This document shows positions 50,601 through 58,837 of a stretch of DNA of 64,000 nucleotides, in pieces. Numbering within the stretch: position 1 is the stretch's first letter; each line of letters starts with the position of its first letter. The translations under genes and the position numbers were made by a program. The notes under the pieces are model-generated. The model was not told the DNA's origin and made no database searches. It worked only from the letters and a program-made list of their open reading frames with translations. This DNA comes from Streptomyces sp. STR69 (lineage in GTDB: Bacteria > Actinomycetota > Actinomycetes > Streptomycetales > Streptomycetaceae), in NCBI RefSeq assembly GCF_024519455.1, contig NZ_JALJRY010000010.1:186001-250000 (forward strand), in the 5' to 3' direction.

Positions 50601-50625
50601 CCCCGGTGGTCCGGGGTCACCCCTG
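50592..50625. terminator. Bidirectional hairpin terminator
   Basis: CAGGGGTGACCCCGG pairs perfectly with CCGGGGTCACCCCTG over TGGT. The left arm includes the stop codon of the lipoprotein gene (50598-50600), and the hairpin ends 15 bp from the stop of the convergent gene, so it can serve both. Confidence 0.85.
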
Positions 50626-50640
50626 TCGGCCGTCTCCGGG

Positions 50641-53298
50641 TCAGTGGAGGTCGTGCACGCCGATCGTGTAGATGCCGCGGCCGTGCGTGGCCGCGTACAG
50701 CGTCCTGCCGTCCGGGCTCAGCTTCAACTGGAGTACGGCGACCGCCGGGAGGTTCCCGACGCGCTTCCAGGTGGTACGGCCCGGCGCGCGGTAGACGACG
50801 CCGAGGTCGGTGGCGACGGCGAGGCCGCCGTTCGATGTGACGACCGCGGAGTTGGTCGGCACGTCGGGGAGGTTCTTCGAGATGTCCTTCCAGGTGGTGC
50901 CGCCGTCGGTGGACTCGAAGACGTGGCCCACACCGGCGCCGGGGCCCTCGGTCCAGTGCCGGGAGAAGCCGTTGACCGCGAGGTAGACGTGGTCTGCGTT
51001 CTTCGGGTCGACGGCGAAGCCGGCGAGGTAGCGGTTGGGCACGGTGCCGTCCGCGCCCGTGCTCGGCAGGGTGATGTCGTGCCAGCCGGTGCCGTCCGCG
51101 TTGCCGACGGAGATGCCGCGGGCGAAGCCCTGGTTGTTGCAGGGGCCGCACCAGGCCGCGTACACCTTGCCGCCCGAGGCCGCGACGGCGGTCGCGGTAC
51201 GCCCGGCGCCGAGGTCGTAGACGCTGGTCCACTCGTCGCCGCTGCGGATGGCGTAACCGTGGGTCTGCACCCAGATGTGCCGGCCGCCCGCGATCCAGGT
51301 CGAGCTGTTCTTCATGTCGGCCGTGATCGGGGCGATGAAGCGGGCCTCGCCGGTGGCGTTGTCGGCGGGGGCCACGTTGTACGACGTGATCTTGCTCGGG
51401 TCGGTGACCCAACTGCCGTCGTTCACCGCGCAGTTCTGGGTCACCTGGATGGCGAGGTAGACGTACTCCTCCGCCATGTTGCATCCGTTGGCCGGGTCGG
51501 TGAGGGTGTCACCGCCGTCGCCGCCGAAGTTGGATCCCATGACGGTGTCGTTGCTGCGCAGGATCGACTGGCCGTTGTCCTGGAGGCCGCCGGTGACGGA
51601 GACGCCGCCGTAGGTCAGGTCCTTGCCGACGCCCACCGAGTAGTACTGGAGGGTGTCGATGGTGCCGTCGTTGAGCGAGGTCCAGTCGGTGGCGTGACCG
51701 GAGGAGTCCTGGGCGCCGTTGAGCGGGCGTTTGTAGACACCGCCGTCGTTGCCGACGTAGACGAAGCTCTTGCCGTGGTAGCTGCCGATCGCGACGCCGT
51801 GCTGGTCGGAGTGGGTGGTCGGGCTGCAGTCGCCCGTCTGTTTGGTGGGGTCGATGCTCCAGCAGGGGAAGCCGAAGTTCCAGTACGGGCCGACGGTCGA
51901 CCAGTTGGTGCCGCCGTCCTTCGTCTCGTAGACCTCCTCCAGGCCCGCGTAGACGTGCTCCGCGTTCGCCGGGTCGACGGTCAGGAACTGGTTGTACCAA
52001 GCTTGTACGCCGGGCATGTAGCCGCTGGAGGTGAGCGCCGAACCGTCGGCCGCCAGGCCCTTGTAGTCGGCGATCTTCGTCCAGGGGCCGGTCGGGGAAC
52101 CGGACTTGGAGACGTAGATGCCCTCAAGACCGCTGTCCGGGTTGGTGTTCAGCTGCTCCGGGGACTGGTCGATGGCGTAGTAGCGGGAGCCGTCGGCGGA
52201 GCGGGCGAAGGTGACGTTGCCGACGTTGTCCGCGTCGGCGGGCAGGTCGCCCAGGCCGCTGGTGATCCGGGTCCAGGTGCCGTTCACCTTGGTGTAGAAG
52301 CCGTTGTAGTCGTCACCGCTGCGCCAGCCGACCGCGAGGACCACCTTGGAGGGGTTCTTCGGGTCGATCGCGATGTCGTTGGCGATGTTCTTGTACGCGG
52401 CCGAGGGGTCGCTCGCGAGTGAACCGCCGGGCAGATAGGCCGGGTTGGGTGCGAACTCCAGCTTCCAGGCGCCCTTCAGCGTCTTCGTGGAGTGGCTCCA
52501 CACGCCCTCGCTGGTGGCCGCCCACACCTTGCCGCCGCCGAAGCGCAGTTCGTGGACGGTGGTGGATTCCAGCTCGTCGCCGCCGACCCGGCTGCGGGTC
52601 GAGAACGTGCCGTGGCGGGGGTTGGACAGGACGTAGACGCCGCTGCCGAGGTACGCGTCCGCGTTGGTCGTCGCCTCGCCGGTGCCCAGCCACAGCCGCC
52701 CGGCGCCGTCCAGCGCGAGCGCGCCGGTGGACTGCGCGGGCAGCTTGTCGCTGATGGGCTGCCAACGGCCGCCTCCGGTACGGGAGCGCCAGACACCGCC
52801 GCCGGCGCTGCCCGCGTACACGTATCCGTCGTCGTCGGCGGCCATCGCGGCCATCCGGCCGGTGACATTGCCCGAGCCGCCGCTGGAGTTGGAGTCGTAG
52901 TCGCGGTAGCGGGGGTCGTCGGAGTTGTACGGCAGGTTCGTGATGTTGCGCCAACTGCCGCCGGTACTGGGCAGGTTGGTCAGACTCGTCCAGGCGGCGC
53001 CGTACGCGCCCGGTGCGACGATGCCGGGTGAGGTGCGGGCCTCGGCGTACTGGTCCGCACCCTCGGCTATCTCGTCGGCCTCGTTGCCGTCGTCACCGCC
53101 GTCGTCGTCGGCCTTGGCTTTGGGGCTGACCGCACCCACCGACTGCCCGCGTTCGGCGGCCAGTTGAGCCAGTGCGCGGACCCCGAAGGGGGTGCCGCCC
53201 GAGCCGGGCGCGGCGCCGGCGGGTATCGCCACGAGTGCGGCGGATGCAGTGATTGCACAGAGCGTGAACCAACGTCTCTTGCGGGTCGGTTGTGACAC
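50641..53298 (-). CDS. Secreted BNR/sortilin-like beta-propeller protein
   Basis: Exported protein (885 aa). GTG 53298 is preferred because GGGAGGACCTG precedes it; the open frame 17 codons further lacks a site. A signal peptide (FTLCAITASAALVAIPAGA) ends near residue 30. After an acidic segment (ADDDGGDDGNEADE) come many propeller blades with Asp-box-like sequences (YVYAGSAGGGVWRSRTGG, VYETKDGGTNWSTVG, VFESTDGGTTWKDIS). The family covers sialidase-like, sortilin-like and xyloglucanase-like proteins. The paired ten-bladed style recalls GH74, but I do not see the full catalytic signature. It probably acts or binds outside the cell. Confidence 0.82.
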   Translation of the reverse strand: MSQPTRKRRWFTLCAITASAALVAIPAGAAPGSGGTPFGVRALAQLAAERGQSVGAVSPKAKADDDGGDDGNEADEIAEGADQYAEARTSPGIVAPGAYGAAWTSLTNLPSTGGSWRNITNLPYNSDDPRYRDYDSNSSGGSGNVTGRMAAMAADDDGYVYAGSAGGGVWRSRTGGGRWQPISDKLPAQSTGALALDGAGRLWLGTGEATTNADAYLGSGVYVLSNPRHGTFSTRSRVGGDELESTTVHELRFGGGKVWAATSEGVWSHSTKTLKGAWKLEFAPNPAYLPGGSLASDPSAAYKNIANDIAIDPKNPSKVVLAVGWRSGDDYNGFYTKVNGTWTRITSGLGDLPADADNVGNVTFARSADGSRYYAIDQSPEQLNTNPDSGLEGIYVSKSGSPTGPWTKIADYKGLAADGSALTSSGYMPGVQAWYNQFLTVDPANAEHVYAGLEEVYETKDGGTNWSTVGPYWNFGFPCWSIDPTKQTGDCSPTTHSDQHGVAIGSYHGKSFVYVGNDGGVYKRPLNGAQDSSGHATDWTSLNDGTIDTLQYYSVGVGKDLTYGGVSVTGGLQDNGQSILRSNDTVMGSNFGGDGGDTLTDPANGCNMAEEYVYLAIQVTQNCAVNDGSWVTDPSKITSYNVAPADNATGEARFIAPITADMKNSSTWIAGGRHIWVQTHGYAIRSGDEWTSVYDLGAGRTATAVAASGGKVYAAWCGPCNNQGFARGISVGNADGTGWHDITLPSTGADGTVPNRYLAGFAVDPKNADHVYLAVNGFSRHWTEGPGAGVGHVFESTDGGTTWKDISKNLPDVPTNSAVVTSNGGLAVATDLGVVYRAPGRTTWKRVGNLPAVAVLQLKLSPDGRTLYAATHGRGIYTIGVHDLH

Positions 53299-53400
53299 CA
53301 GGTCCTCCCGAGCGGGCACGGATACAGCCGTCGGGGACGACCCGATCACCGACGGCAGGAGGAGTCCGGCATTTGGACCACTCTTGACCAGAACCTGTCA

Positions 53401-54624
53401 CTAGCGATGGCTGGAAGCGGACCTGGCCACGATCGGCAGCACACCCGCGAGGACCGGCGCGATGGCACCGGAGATCAGCAGCGGGAGGTGGCCGTCGGCG
53501 CCCCAGGCGAGCCCGGCCCACACGCCCGCGAGCAGGACGGCGGCGCCGGTGGCGCCCTGGTAGAGACCCTGTGCGCTGCCCTGCTGGCGGTCGGGGACGA
53601 GCGTGGAGATCCAGGCCTTGCCGACGCCGTCGGTGCAGGCCGCGAACCCGCCGTAGAGCGGCAGTACGACGAACACCGCCCAGGGGCTGTGGATCAGGCC
53701 GAGGCCCAGGTAGCCGACCGCGAAGAAGACCAGCCCGGCGGCGAAGACCAGCGGGCGGGGGAGCCGGTCGGACAGGGCTCCGGCGGGGTAGGACAGGGCG
53801 GCGTAGACGAGGTTGTAGACCGCGTAGGCGCCCACCACCCCGGCCGTCGACAGGCCCAGGTCGTGGGCGCGCAACAGCAGGAGCGCGTCGGGGAAGTTGA
53901 CGAGGTTGAAGACGAGCAGCACGGCGAGGACCCGCCAGTACGGGCGCGGCAGGGACCGCCAGGGGGTACGGGCGGTGGGCGTACGGGACGTGCCCGCTGC
54001 TGCGGTGCGGGGGTCGCGGACGGCGGCGACCAGCGCGACCGAGGCGACCGCCGGGATCACGGCGATCCAGAACAGCGGGCGCAACCGGTGGTCGAGCGCC
54101 TCGTACAGGACCAGCCCGACGAGCGGGCCGACGACCGCGCCGGCGGTGTCGGCGGCCCGGTGCAGCCCGAACACCTTGCCGCGCTGTCCGGCCGGAACAC
54201 CCTCGACGAGCAGGGCGTCGCGCGGCGCCCCGCGCATGCCCTTGCCGAGCCGGTCGGTGACCCTGGCGACGAGGACCAGCGGCCACGCGGTCGCCAGCGC
54301 GATGAGCAGCTTGCCGACCGCGGCCAGGCCGTACCCCGCACCGATCAGCGGACGCCGGGCGAACCGGTCCGCCAGCCGTCCGGCGGCCACCTTGGTGAGC
54401 GAGGCGGCACCCTCGGCCGCTCCCTCGATCGCCCCGACCGCGGCGGGCGGCGCGCCCAGCACCACGGTCAGGAAGATCGGCAGGATCGGGTAGAGGAGTT
54501 CGCTGGCCGCGTCCTGGAGGAAGGACACCCCGCACAGCACCTTCACGTTGCGGGTCAGCCACGTGGGGCGCTCGGGGTTCGAGGGGACCTTGGTGGCCGG
54601 CTCGGTCACAGATGCAGTATCCAC
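53401..54624 (-). CDS. MFS transporter
   Basis: Major facilitator superfamily protein (407 aa) with about 12 hydrophobic segments. The loop 2-3 signature is GRLADRFARRPLIGAGYG near residues 95-112, and the equivalent in the second half is GALSDRLPRPLVFAAG. RVTDRLGKGMRGAPRDALL lies between. The resemblance is to the efflux or sugar/phosphate type MFS. GTG 54624 has GGAG upstream. It follows the PBP-like gene by 29 bp on the same strand and probably shares its transcript. The substrate cannot be assigned; context with cell-wall genes allows export of an envelope precursor or drug. Confidence 0.88.
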   Translation of the reverse strand: MDTASVTEPATKVPSNPERPTWLTRNVKVLCGVSFLQDAASELLYPILPIFLTVVLGAPPAAVGAIEGAAEGAASLTKVAAGRLADRFARRPLIGAGYGLAAVGKLLIALATAWPLVLVARVTDRLGKGMRGAPRDALLVEGVPAGQRGKVFGLHRAADTAGAVVGPLVGLVLYEALDHRLRPLFWIAVIPAVASVALVAAVRDPRTAAAGTSRTPTARTPWRSLPRPYWRVLAVLLVFNLVNFPDALLLLRAHDLGLSTAGVVGAYAVYNLVYAALSYPAGALSDRLPRPLVFAAGLVFFAVGYLGLGLIHSPWAVFVVLPLYGGFAACTDGVGKAWISTLVPDRQQGSAQGLYQGATGAAVLLAGVWAGLAWGADGHLPLLISGAIAPVLAGVLPIVARSASSHR

Positions 54625-54653
54625 GCCATCGGCTCCGGCGGAAGAGGCCCGGA

Positions 54654-56330
54654 CTATCCCGTCCCCGTCGTGGCCAACTGCCAGATCTGTGCCGTGGTCT
54701 CCGTCGCGGACTGTGCCGGCGGCGGGTCGTTCGGCAGTTGGGCCGGGGCGGTCGTGTTCTTCTTCTCGCCGGGGCGGTCGGCGAACAGGGCCAGGGTCAG
54801 GGCGAGCCGGGGGTCCAGGCGGGTGGACCACACGGTGCGGCGGGTGATCCCGCCGCCCGCGCCCGCCGTGAAGAGGGTCTGTGGGGCGCGCTGCGCCGTG
54901 GGGACCGCGGGGAGCGCGTCGGCGTACATCTTGGACATCTGCGCGTTCACCATGAACGCGGCCTTCTCGTCCAGCGCGCGCCGGGTGTCGGGGTGCGCGG
55001 TGTACACCTGCCGTCCGTCCCGGGTGATCTTCGTGACCGTGTACGGGGCCGCGTACACCCCGTCCGCCGCCACGGTCGCGTACGCCGAGGCCAGCTTCAG
55101 CGGGGTGGGTGCCGCGGTCTTCGGCAGCGCGGTCAGCGGGGCGCCGAGCGGGACCTTGCCGAAGGGATCCAGTGCCGTTCCCGCCTCCACCGCGCCGCCG
55201 ACCGCGTCGTTGAACGGCTGCCGGGCGTAGTCCGACCCCCCGTACAGCAGCCGTACCGCTCCGTCGCCGGGCACGATCGCCACGACGGCGGCGTGCAGTG
55301 TGATGCCCTTGGCGTCGGCCCCGCCCTTGCCGGTCCTGCCGTCCTTGAGGTCCTTCACCGCCTCGGTGGTGGCGTCCTGGAGGGCCAGGTCGAAGGTGGT
55401 GTGCACGGTGTAGCCGCCGCGTGCCAACTGGTCCTCGGTGATTCCCAGTCGATCGGCGGCCTCCTGCGCCGCCACGTCGATCATGTACTGCCGCTGCCCC
55501 TCGGTCGCCCCCGGCGGATAGAAACGGAACGCGGGGAACGCGGCCTCGGCGCGCTGCTTCGCCGTGATGCTGCCGCTCGCCGCCATCGCGTCGAGCACCC
55601 ACTCCCAGCGGGCCCTGAGCGTCGCCGTCACCTTGGGATCGGAGCCCGCCTTCTCGTAGTACGAGGGGATGTTGACGATCGCCGCCAGCGCGGCGCCCTG
55701 GGAGACGGTCAGGCTGCGGGTGTCCACGCCGAAGTAGTTGCGCGCGGCGGCCTCGACGCCGGCCGAACCCCGGCCGAAATACACGGTGTTGAGGTAGCCC
55801 GCCAGGATCTCGTCCTTGGAGCGGGTGCGGTCGAGCTTGATCGCGATCAGTGCCTCGCGGGCCTTGCGCGACAGCGACTGCTCCGGGCTCAGCAGCGCGT
55901 TCTTGACGTACTGCTGGGTGATGGTGGAGCCGCCCTGCCGTTCGCCGCCGGTCAGCGAGGCCAGTACCGCGCGGGCGACGGCGCGCGGCGACACCCCGTC
56001 GTCCGTGCGGAAGGTGCGGTTCTCGGCCGCGATCACGGCGTCCTGGACATACCTCGGGACCTGCGACAGCGGCACCTCCTGGCGGTCGACGGGACCGCGC
56101 CGGCCCAGATAGGAGCCCTTGTCGTCGACGAAGACCGTGCTCTGGGTGACGGTCTCGGGGTGCGGTGCGGGGATGCCCGTCAGTCGGTAGGCGACGACCG
56201 CGGCCGTGCACAGCGCCACGACCAGCACGAGGAAGGCGATGATCAGCCGCCGCAGCAGACGGCCCCGGGTACGGCGGAGCCGCAGCCGGAGCGGGATGCG
56301 CAGCCTGGTGGACCTGGTTGGCCGCTTCAC
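54654..56330 (-). CDS. Class A PBP-like peptidoglycan glycosyltransferase with degenerate transpeptidase domain
   Basis: Bitopic membrane protein (558 aa) with a basic tail, one helix (LIIAFLVLVVALCTAAVVAY, 29-48) and an intact-looking GT51 domain. The motifs are AAENRTFRTDDGVS (catalytic Glu103), QGGSTITQQYVKN (132-144), KAREALIAIKLDR (156-168) and AGYLNTVYFGRGSAGVEAAA (177-196). The transpeptidase part is shortened. At the SxxK position the sequence is AGTALDPF (383-390) where family members have GSTFKPF, so Ser and Lys are both lost. It then jumps to TPLKLASAYATV, with the SxN region missing and no KTG box. It should polymerise glycan but not cross-link. GTG 56330 overlaps the sigma/membrane fusion gene by 4 bases. 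Confidence 0.85.
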   Translation of the reverse strand: MKRPTRSTRLRIPLRLRLRRTRGRLLRRLIIAFLVLVVALCTAAVVAYRLTGIPAPHPETVTQSTVFVDDKGSYLGRRGPVDRQEVPLSQVPRYVQDAVIAAENRTFRTDDGVSPRAVARAVLASLTGGERQGGSTITQQYVKNALLSPEQSLSRKAREALIAIKLDRTRSKDEILAGYLNTVYFGRGSAGVEAAARNYFGVDTRSLTVSQGAALAAIVNIPSYYEKAGSDPKVTATLRARWEWVLDAMAASGSITAKQRAEAAFPAFRFYPPGATEGQRQYMIDVAAQEAADRLGITEDQLARGGYTVHTTFDLALQDATTEAVKDLKDGRTGKGGADAKGITLHAAVVAIVPGDGAVRLLYGGSDYARQPFNDAVGGAVEAGTALDPFGKVPLGAPLTALPKTAAPTPLKLASAYATVAADGVYAAPYTVTKITRDGRQVYTAHPDTRRALDEKAAFMVNAQMSKMYADALPAVPTAQRAPQTLFTAGAGGGITRRTVWSTRLDPRLALTLALFADRPGEKKNTTAPAQLPNDPPPAQSATETTAQIWQLATTGTG

Positions 56331-57448
56331 CAGTCGCCCCCGCCCCGCGCGACGACCTTGCCGGCCGCGTCGTACACCGTGACGGTCGGACCGCCGTCGC
56401 CGTAACTCGCCTTCAACTGCGTCGCCGACAGCGATGCTCGCGTGTACCAGACGCCCCAGCCCGGGCTCCCCGCCAGGGTGAGGACCGTGCCGGTCATCCT
56501 GCTGTCGTCGACGGTGACCTCGACGCGCACCGGGTCGGCGGACAGGCCTCGGTACAGGCCGGACAGGAAGTACGAGCTGTTCAGCCAGTCGGGCTGCACG
56601 GAGGCGGTCGGCTTCGCGCTGTCGGCGGCCACTTTCTGGCCGCCCGCGTAGCTGTCGTCGGTCAACCCGCGGAACTGGTTGGGCCGTTGCGGCGTCGACC
56701 AGTGCTTGCCGTCGCTCGTCAGCCAGACCTGCACTCCCGGTACGGCGTCCACCCGCTCGCCGGGTGCGACGATCCGTATCGGGCTCCGCGCCACGTCGAC
56801 CGCCCCGGCGGCCGACCCGTCCGCGCTGCCGCCGCCCACGATCCGGCCGGCGACGAAGACCCCCGCAGGGACGAGCAGCAGCGCGCCGAGCGCCGCGCCC
56901 GCGACCCTACGGCGGAGCCGCAACGCCCGGCCCCGCCGCTCGACGTCATCGAGCGCAACGCCGAACGGGACGGCCCCGACGCCGACTTGGGCAGTCCGGG
57001 CGACCTCGGCGGCCTCCGCGAGCAGCCCCCGCAGCCGCTGCGCGTCACCCCCGCACACCGCCAGCCCCCGCCGGGCCCGGCTGCCCACCGCACCGGCCGA
57101 CCAGCCGAGCAGCTGGGCGACCTCCACCTCCCGCAGACCCTCCCGGTGCAGCAGCACGAGCACCGCCCGCTGCCGCGCGGACGTGTCCTTCAACACACCG
57201 TCGGGCAGGGCCCGTTGGCGGCGCGCCCCGCGCAGGAACTCCTTCACCAGGGACCGCAGCACATAGAAGTCCACGTCGTCCCGCGGTATCCGGCGCCACC
57301 GCGCACACACCCCCACCAGCGTTCTCCGCACCGGCTCGGCAGCCTCCCGGGGGTCTCCGGTGGCGCCGGAGAGCAGGTGCGCGGTGGCGACCAGCCGGGG
57401 CAGCTGCGCGTGCGCGTACGCGGTGAAGTCGTCGTGGGGGTCGGGCAC
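56327..57448 (-). CDS. SigE-like sigma regions fused to a membrane helix and exported domain
   Basis: Unusual protein (373 aa). Residues 5-75 resemble region 2 of SigE-family ECF factors (FTAYAHAQLPRLVATAHLLSG, then a reduced WRRI segment). Residues 87-130 are a region 4 helix-turn-helix (ARQRAVLVLLHREGLREVEV, then LLGWSAGAVGSRARRGLA). A membrane helix follows at about 182-204 and an exported beta domain to the end (VWLTSDGKHWSTPQRPNQFR). GTG 57448 is chosen because GGAGG lies 9 bases before it; an open frame reaches ATG 57586 but is unsupported. It may be a membrane-tethered sigma factor or a decoy regulator of the coupled PBP gene. Confidence 0.8.
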   Translation of the reverse strand: MPDPHDDFTAYAHAQLPRLVATAHLLSGATGDPREAAEPVRRTLVGVCARWRRIPRDDVDFYVLRSLVKEFLRGARRQRALPDGVLKDTSARQRAVLVLLHREGLREVEVAQLLGWSAGAVGSRARRGLAVCGGDAQRLRGLLAEAAEVARTAQVGVGAVPFGVALDDVERRGRALRLRRRVAGAALGALLLVPAGVFVAGRIVGGGSADGSAAGAVDVARSPIRIVAPGERVDAVPGVQVWLTSDGKHWSTPQRPNQFRGLTDDSYAGGQKVAADSAKPTASVQPDWLNSSYFLSGLYRGLSADPVRVEVTVDDSRMTGTVLTLAGSPGWGVWYTRASLSATQLKASYGDGGPTVTVYDAAGKVVARGGGDW

Positions 57449-57584
57449 TTCGGTGGTCCTCCGATACGGCTGTCTCTGATACGACTGTGAGGGAAGTGGA
57501 TCCTGGGACGCGTGTTCGTCGTCTTCCCTGTACGCACGGTGCGGCGGCCAGGTTGCACGGGAATTCCAAGACTCCGGTGAGGTC
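57449..57584. promoter_or_regulatory. Divergent promoter region between the two sigma-like genes
   Basis: On the minus strand GCAACC (57556-57551) and CGTACA (57534-57529) are 16 bp apart, close to the ECF-type AAC/CGT promoter form, with a 74-nt leader before the fusion gene start. GGTGAGG precedes the plus-strand ATG at 57585. Confidence 0.45.
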
Positions 57585-58100
57585 ATGACCGAGGACGAGT
57601 TCGACGCCTTCTACGCCGCCGCGTTCCCCCGTCTGACCGGCCAGCTCGCGGCGTTCACCGGGGATCGCGAGGAGGCGCAGGACGTGGTCCAGGAGGCGTT
57701 CGTACGGGCCTGGGACCGGCGCGGGGACTTCCTCGCGGACGAGGCACCCGAGGCGTGGATACGCACCGTCGCCATGCGGCTGGCGGTCAGCCGCTGGCGC
57801 CGGGCCAGGCGCTGGCTGGAGCTGGTGCGCCGCACTCCACCGCCCGAGTCCACGCCCGGACCCGGCCCCGATCACACGGCACTTGTCGCCGCGCTGCGCC
57901 AACTGCCCACGGCACAACGGATGGTGATCGTCCTGCACCATCTGTGCGATGTGAGCGTCGAGCAGATAGCCTCCGAGACGGGTGCGCCCGTGGGGACGGT
58001 CAAGGCCAGGCTGTACCGGGGAAGGGCGGCGCTGGCGAAGCAGCTGGCTCCGGACGGGACGGACGGACCGGTTCGGAAGGAGAGCGGCCGTGTCGGATGA
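57585..58100 (+). CDS. ECF-type RNA polymerase sigma factor
   Basis: Sigma factor (171 aa) of the SigE-like ECF type. Region 2 is FDAFYAAAFPRLTGQLAAFT with REEAQDVVQEAFVRAWDRRG near residues 27-46, then AWIRTVAMRLAVSRWRR. Region 4 is RMVIVLHHLCDVSVEQIASE with PVGTVKARLYRGRAALAKQL near residues 134-153. GGTGAGG precedes ATG 57585. Its end overlaps the next gene by 11 bases. It is divergent from the sigma/membrane fusion gene, so one of the two may control the other or share promoter DNA. Confidence 0.92.
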   Translation: MTEDEFDAFYAAAFPRLTGQLAAFTGDREEAQDVVQEAFVRAWDRRGDFLADEAPEAWIRTVAMRLAVSRWRRARRWLELVRRTPPPESTPGPGPDHTALVAALRQLPTAQRMVIVLHHLCDVSVEQIASETGAPVGTVKARLYRGRAALAKQLAPDGTDGPVRKESGRVG

Positions 58101-58785
58101 ACTCTCCGTCGTGCTGCGTGAGTTGGCCGCTGAACAGGAGTCCCGTCCGGTCCTCACCGGTGCCCAGGTCCGCGGCCGTGCGGTGCGCCGGGCGCGCCGC
58201 CGGACGGCCGGCATGCTGGGCGCGGGTGCGGTGGCCCTCGCCCTGGTGGGCTTCGCGCTGACCCAGGACCTCACGGGGAAGGAGCACGGCCGACAGCTCC
58301 CCGGTGCCGCCGTGCCCGCCGTCCCGTCGCCGTCGCAGTCGGTGCCCCCGTCGCCGTCCGCCGCCTCCGCCGCAGTGTCGACCCCCGTCTCCGTGGTGCC
58401 CGCCACCGGCACGCTCGACCTCGCCAAGCGCGCCCTGCTCGTCGGCGGCCGGGTCATGCCGCTGACCTCGGACTCCGCCAACAGCCCCGTATTCGTAGGG
58501 CCGTTGACCGTGTACGGGAAGCACGGCACCAAGGTCCTGACCGTCACCGACTCGACCGCCGGAGTCGGCCTGTACACGGAGGTCACGCTCGCCGTCGAAC
58601 TGCGTGACGCCGACAACAAGCCGGTCTACGTCGGCGTCACCCGCTCCTACAAGGGGAAGAGCCTCGGCAAGCAGGGCACCGGCGGCACCGGCGCCTGGAT
58701 CGGCCTGGACGGCGCCGACGCCAAGTGGTTCTACCAGGACGCGAAGATCGGCAGCGTTTTCTCGATCACCGGCGGTTCAGCCTGA
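58090..58785 (+). CDS. Single-pass membrane protein, putative anti-sigma partner
   Basis: Membrane protein (231 aa) translationally coupled to the sigma gene. A cytoplasmic part of about 38 residues (DELSVVLRELAAEQES) leads to one helix (GMLGAGAVALALVGFAL near 41-58). A Pro/Ser/Ala-rich stalk (about 70-105) and an exported beta domain (VFVGPLTVYGKHGTKVLTV, then WIGLDGADAKWFY) follow. The stalk suggests it spans the thick wall. No zinc anti-sigma motif is present. GTG 58090 is used because it begins within the sigma gene end and keeps the normal cytoplasmic length. Confidence 0.78.
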   Translation: MSDELSVVLRELAAEQESRPVLTGAQVRGRAVRRARRRTAGMLGAGAVALALVGFALTQDLTGKEHGRQLPGAAVPAVPSPSQSVPPSPSAASAAVSTPVSVVPATGTLDLAKRALLVGGRVMPLTSDSANSPVFVGPLTVYGKHGTKVLTVTDSTAGVGLYTEVTLAVELRDADNKPVYVGVTRSYKGKSLGKQGTGGTGAWIGLDGADAKWFYQDAKIGSVFSITGGSA

Positions 58786-58786
58786 A

Positions 58787-58814
58787 GCCCCGGTCCGTGG
58801 AGACGGACCGGGGC
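58787..58814. terminator. Rho-independent terminator
   Basis: GCCCCGGTCCGT pairs with ACGGACCGGGGC over a GGAG loop, followed by a T-rich tract (GTTCTTCATTCTTTTC). It starts one base after the stop codon and can also serve the convergent gene. Confidence 0.9.
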
Positions 58815-58837
58815 GTTCTTCATTCTTTTCGTGCGCG

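Noticed and set aside
57449..57586. Upstream extension of the sigma/membrane fusion to ATG 57586, overlapping the divergent sigma start
   Set aside because: The extra 46 residues are polar and low in domain content, no ribosome site is present, and GTG 57448 has GGAGG at good spacing.
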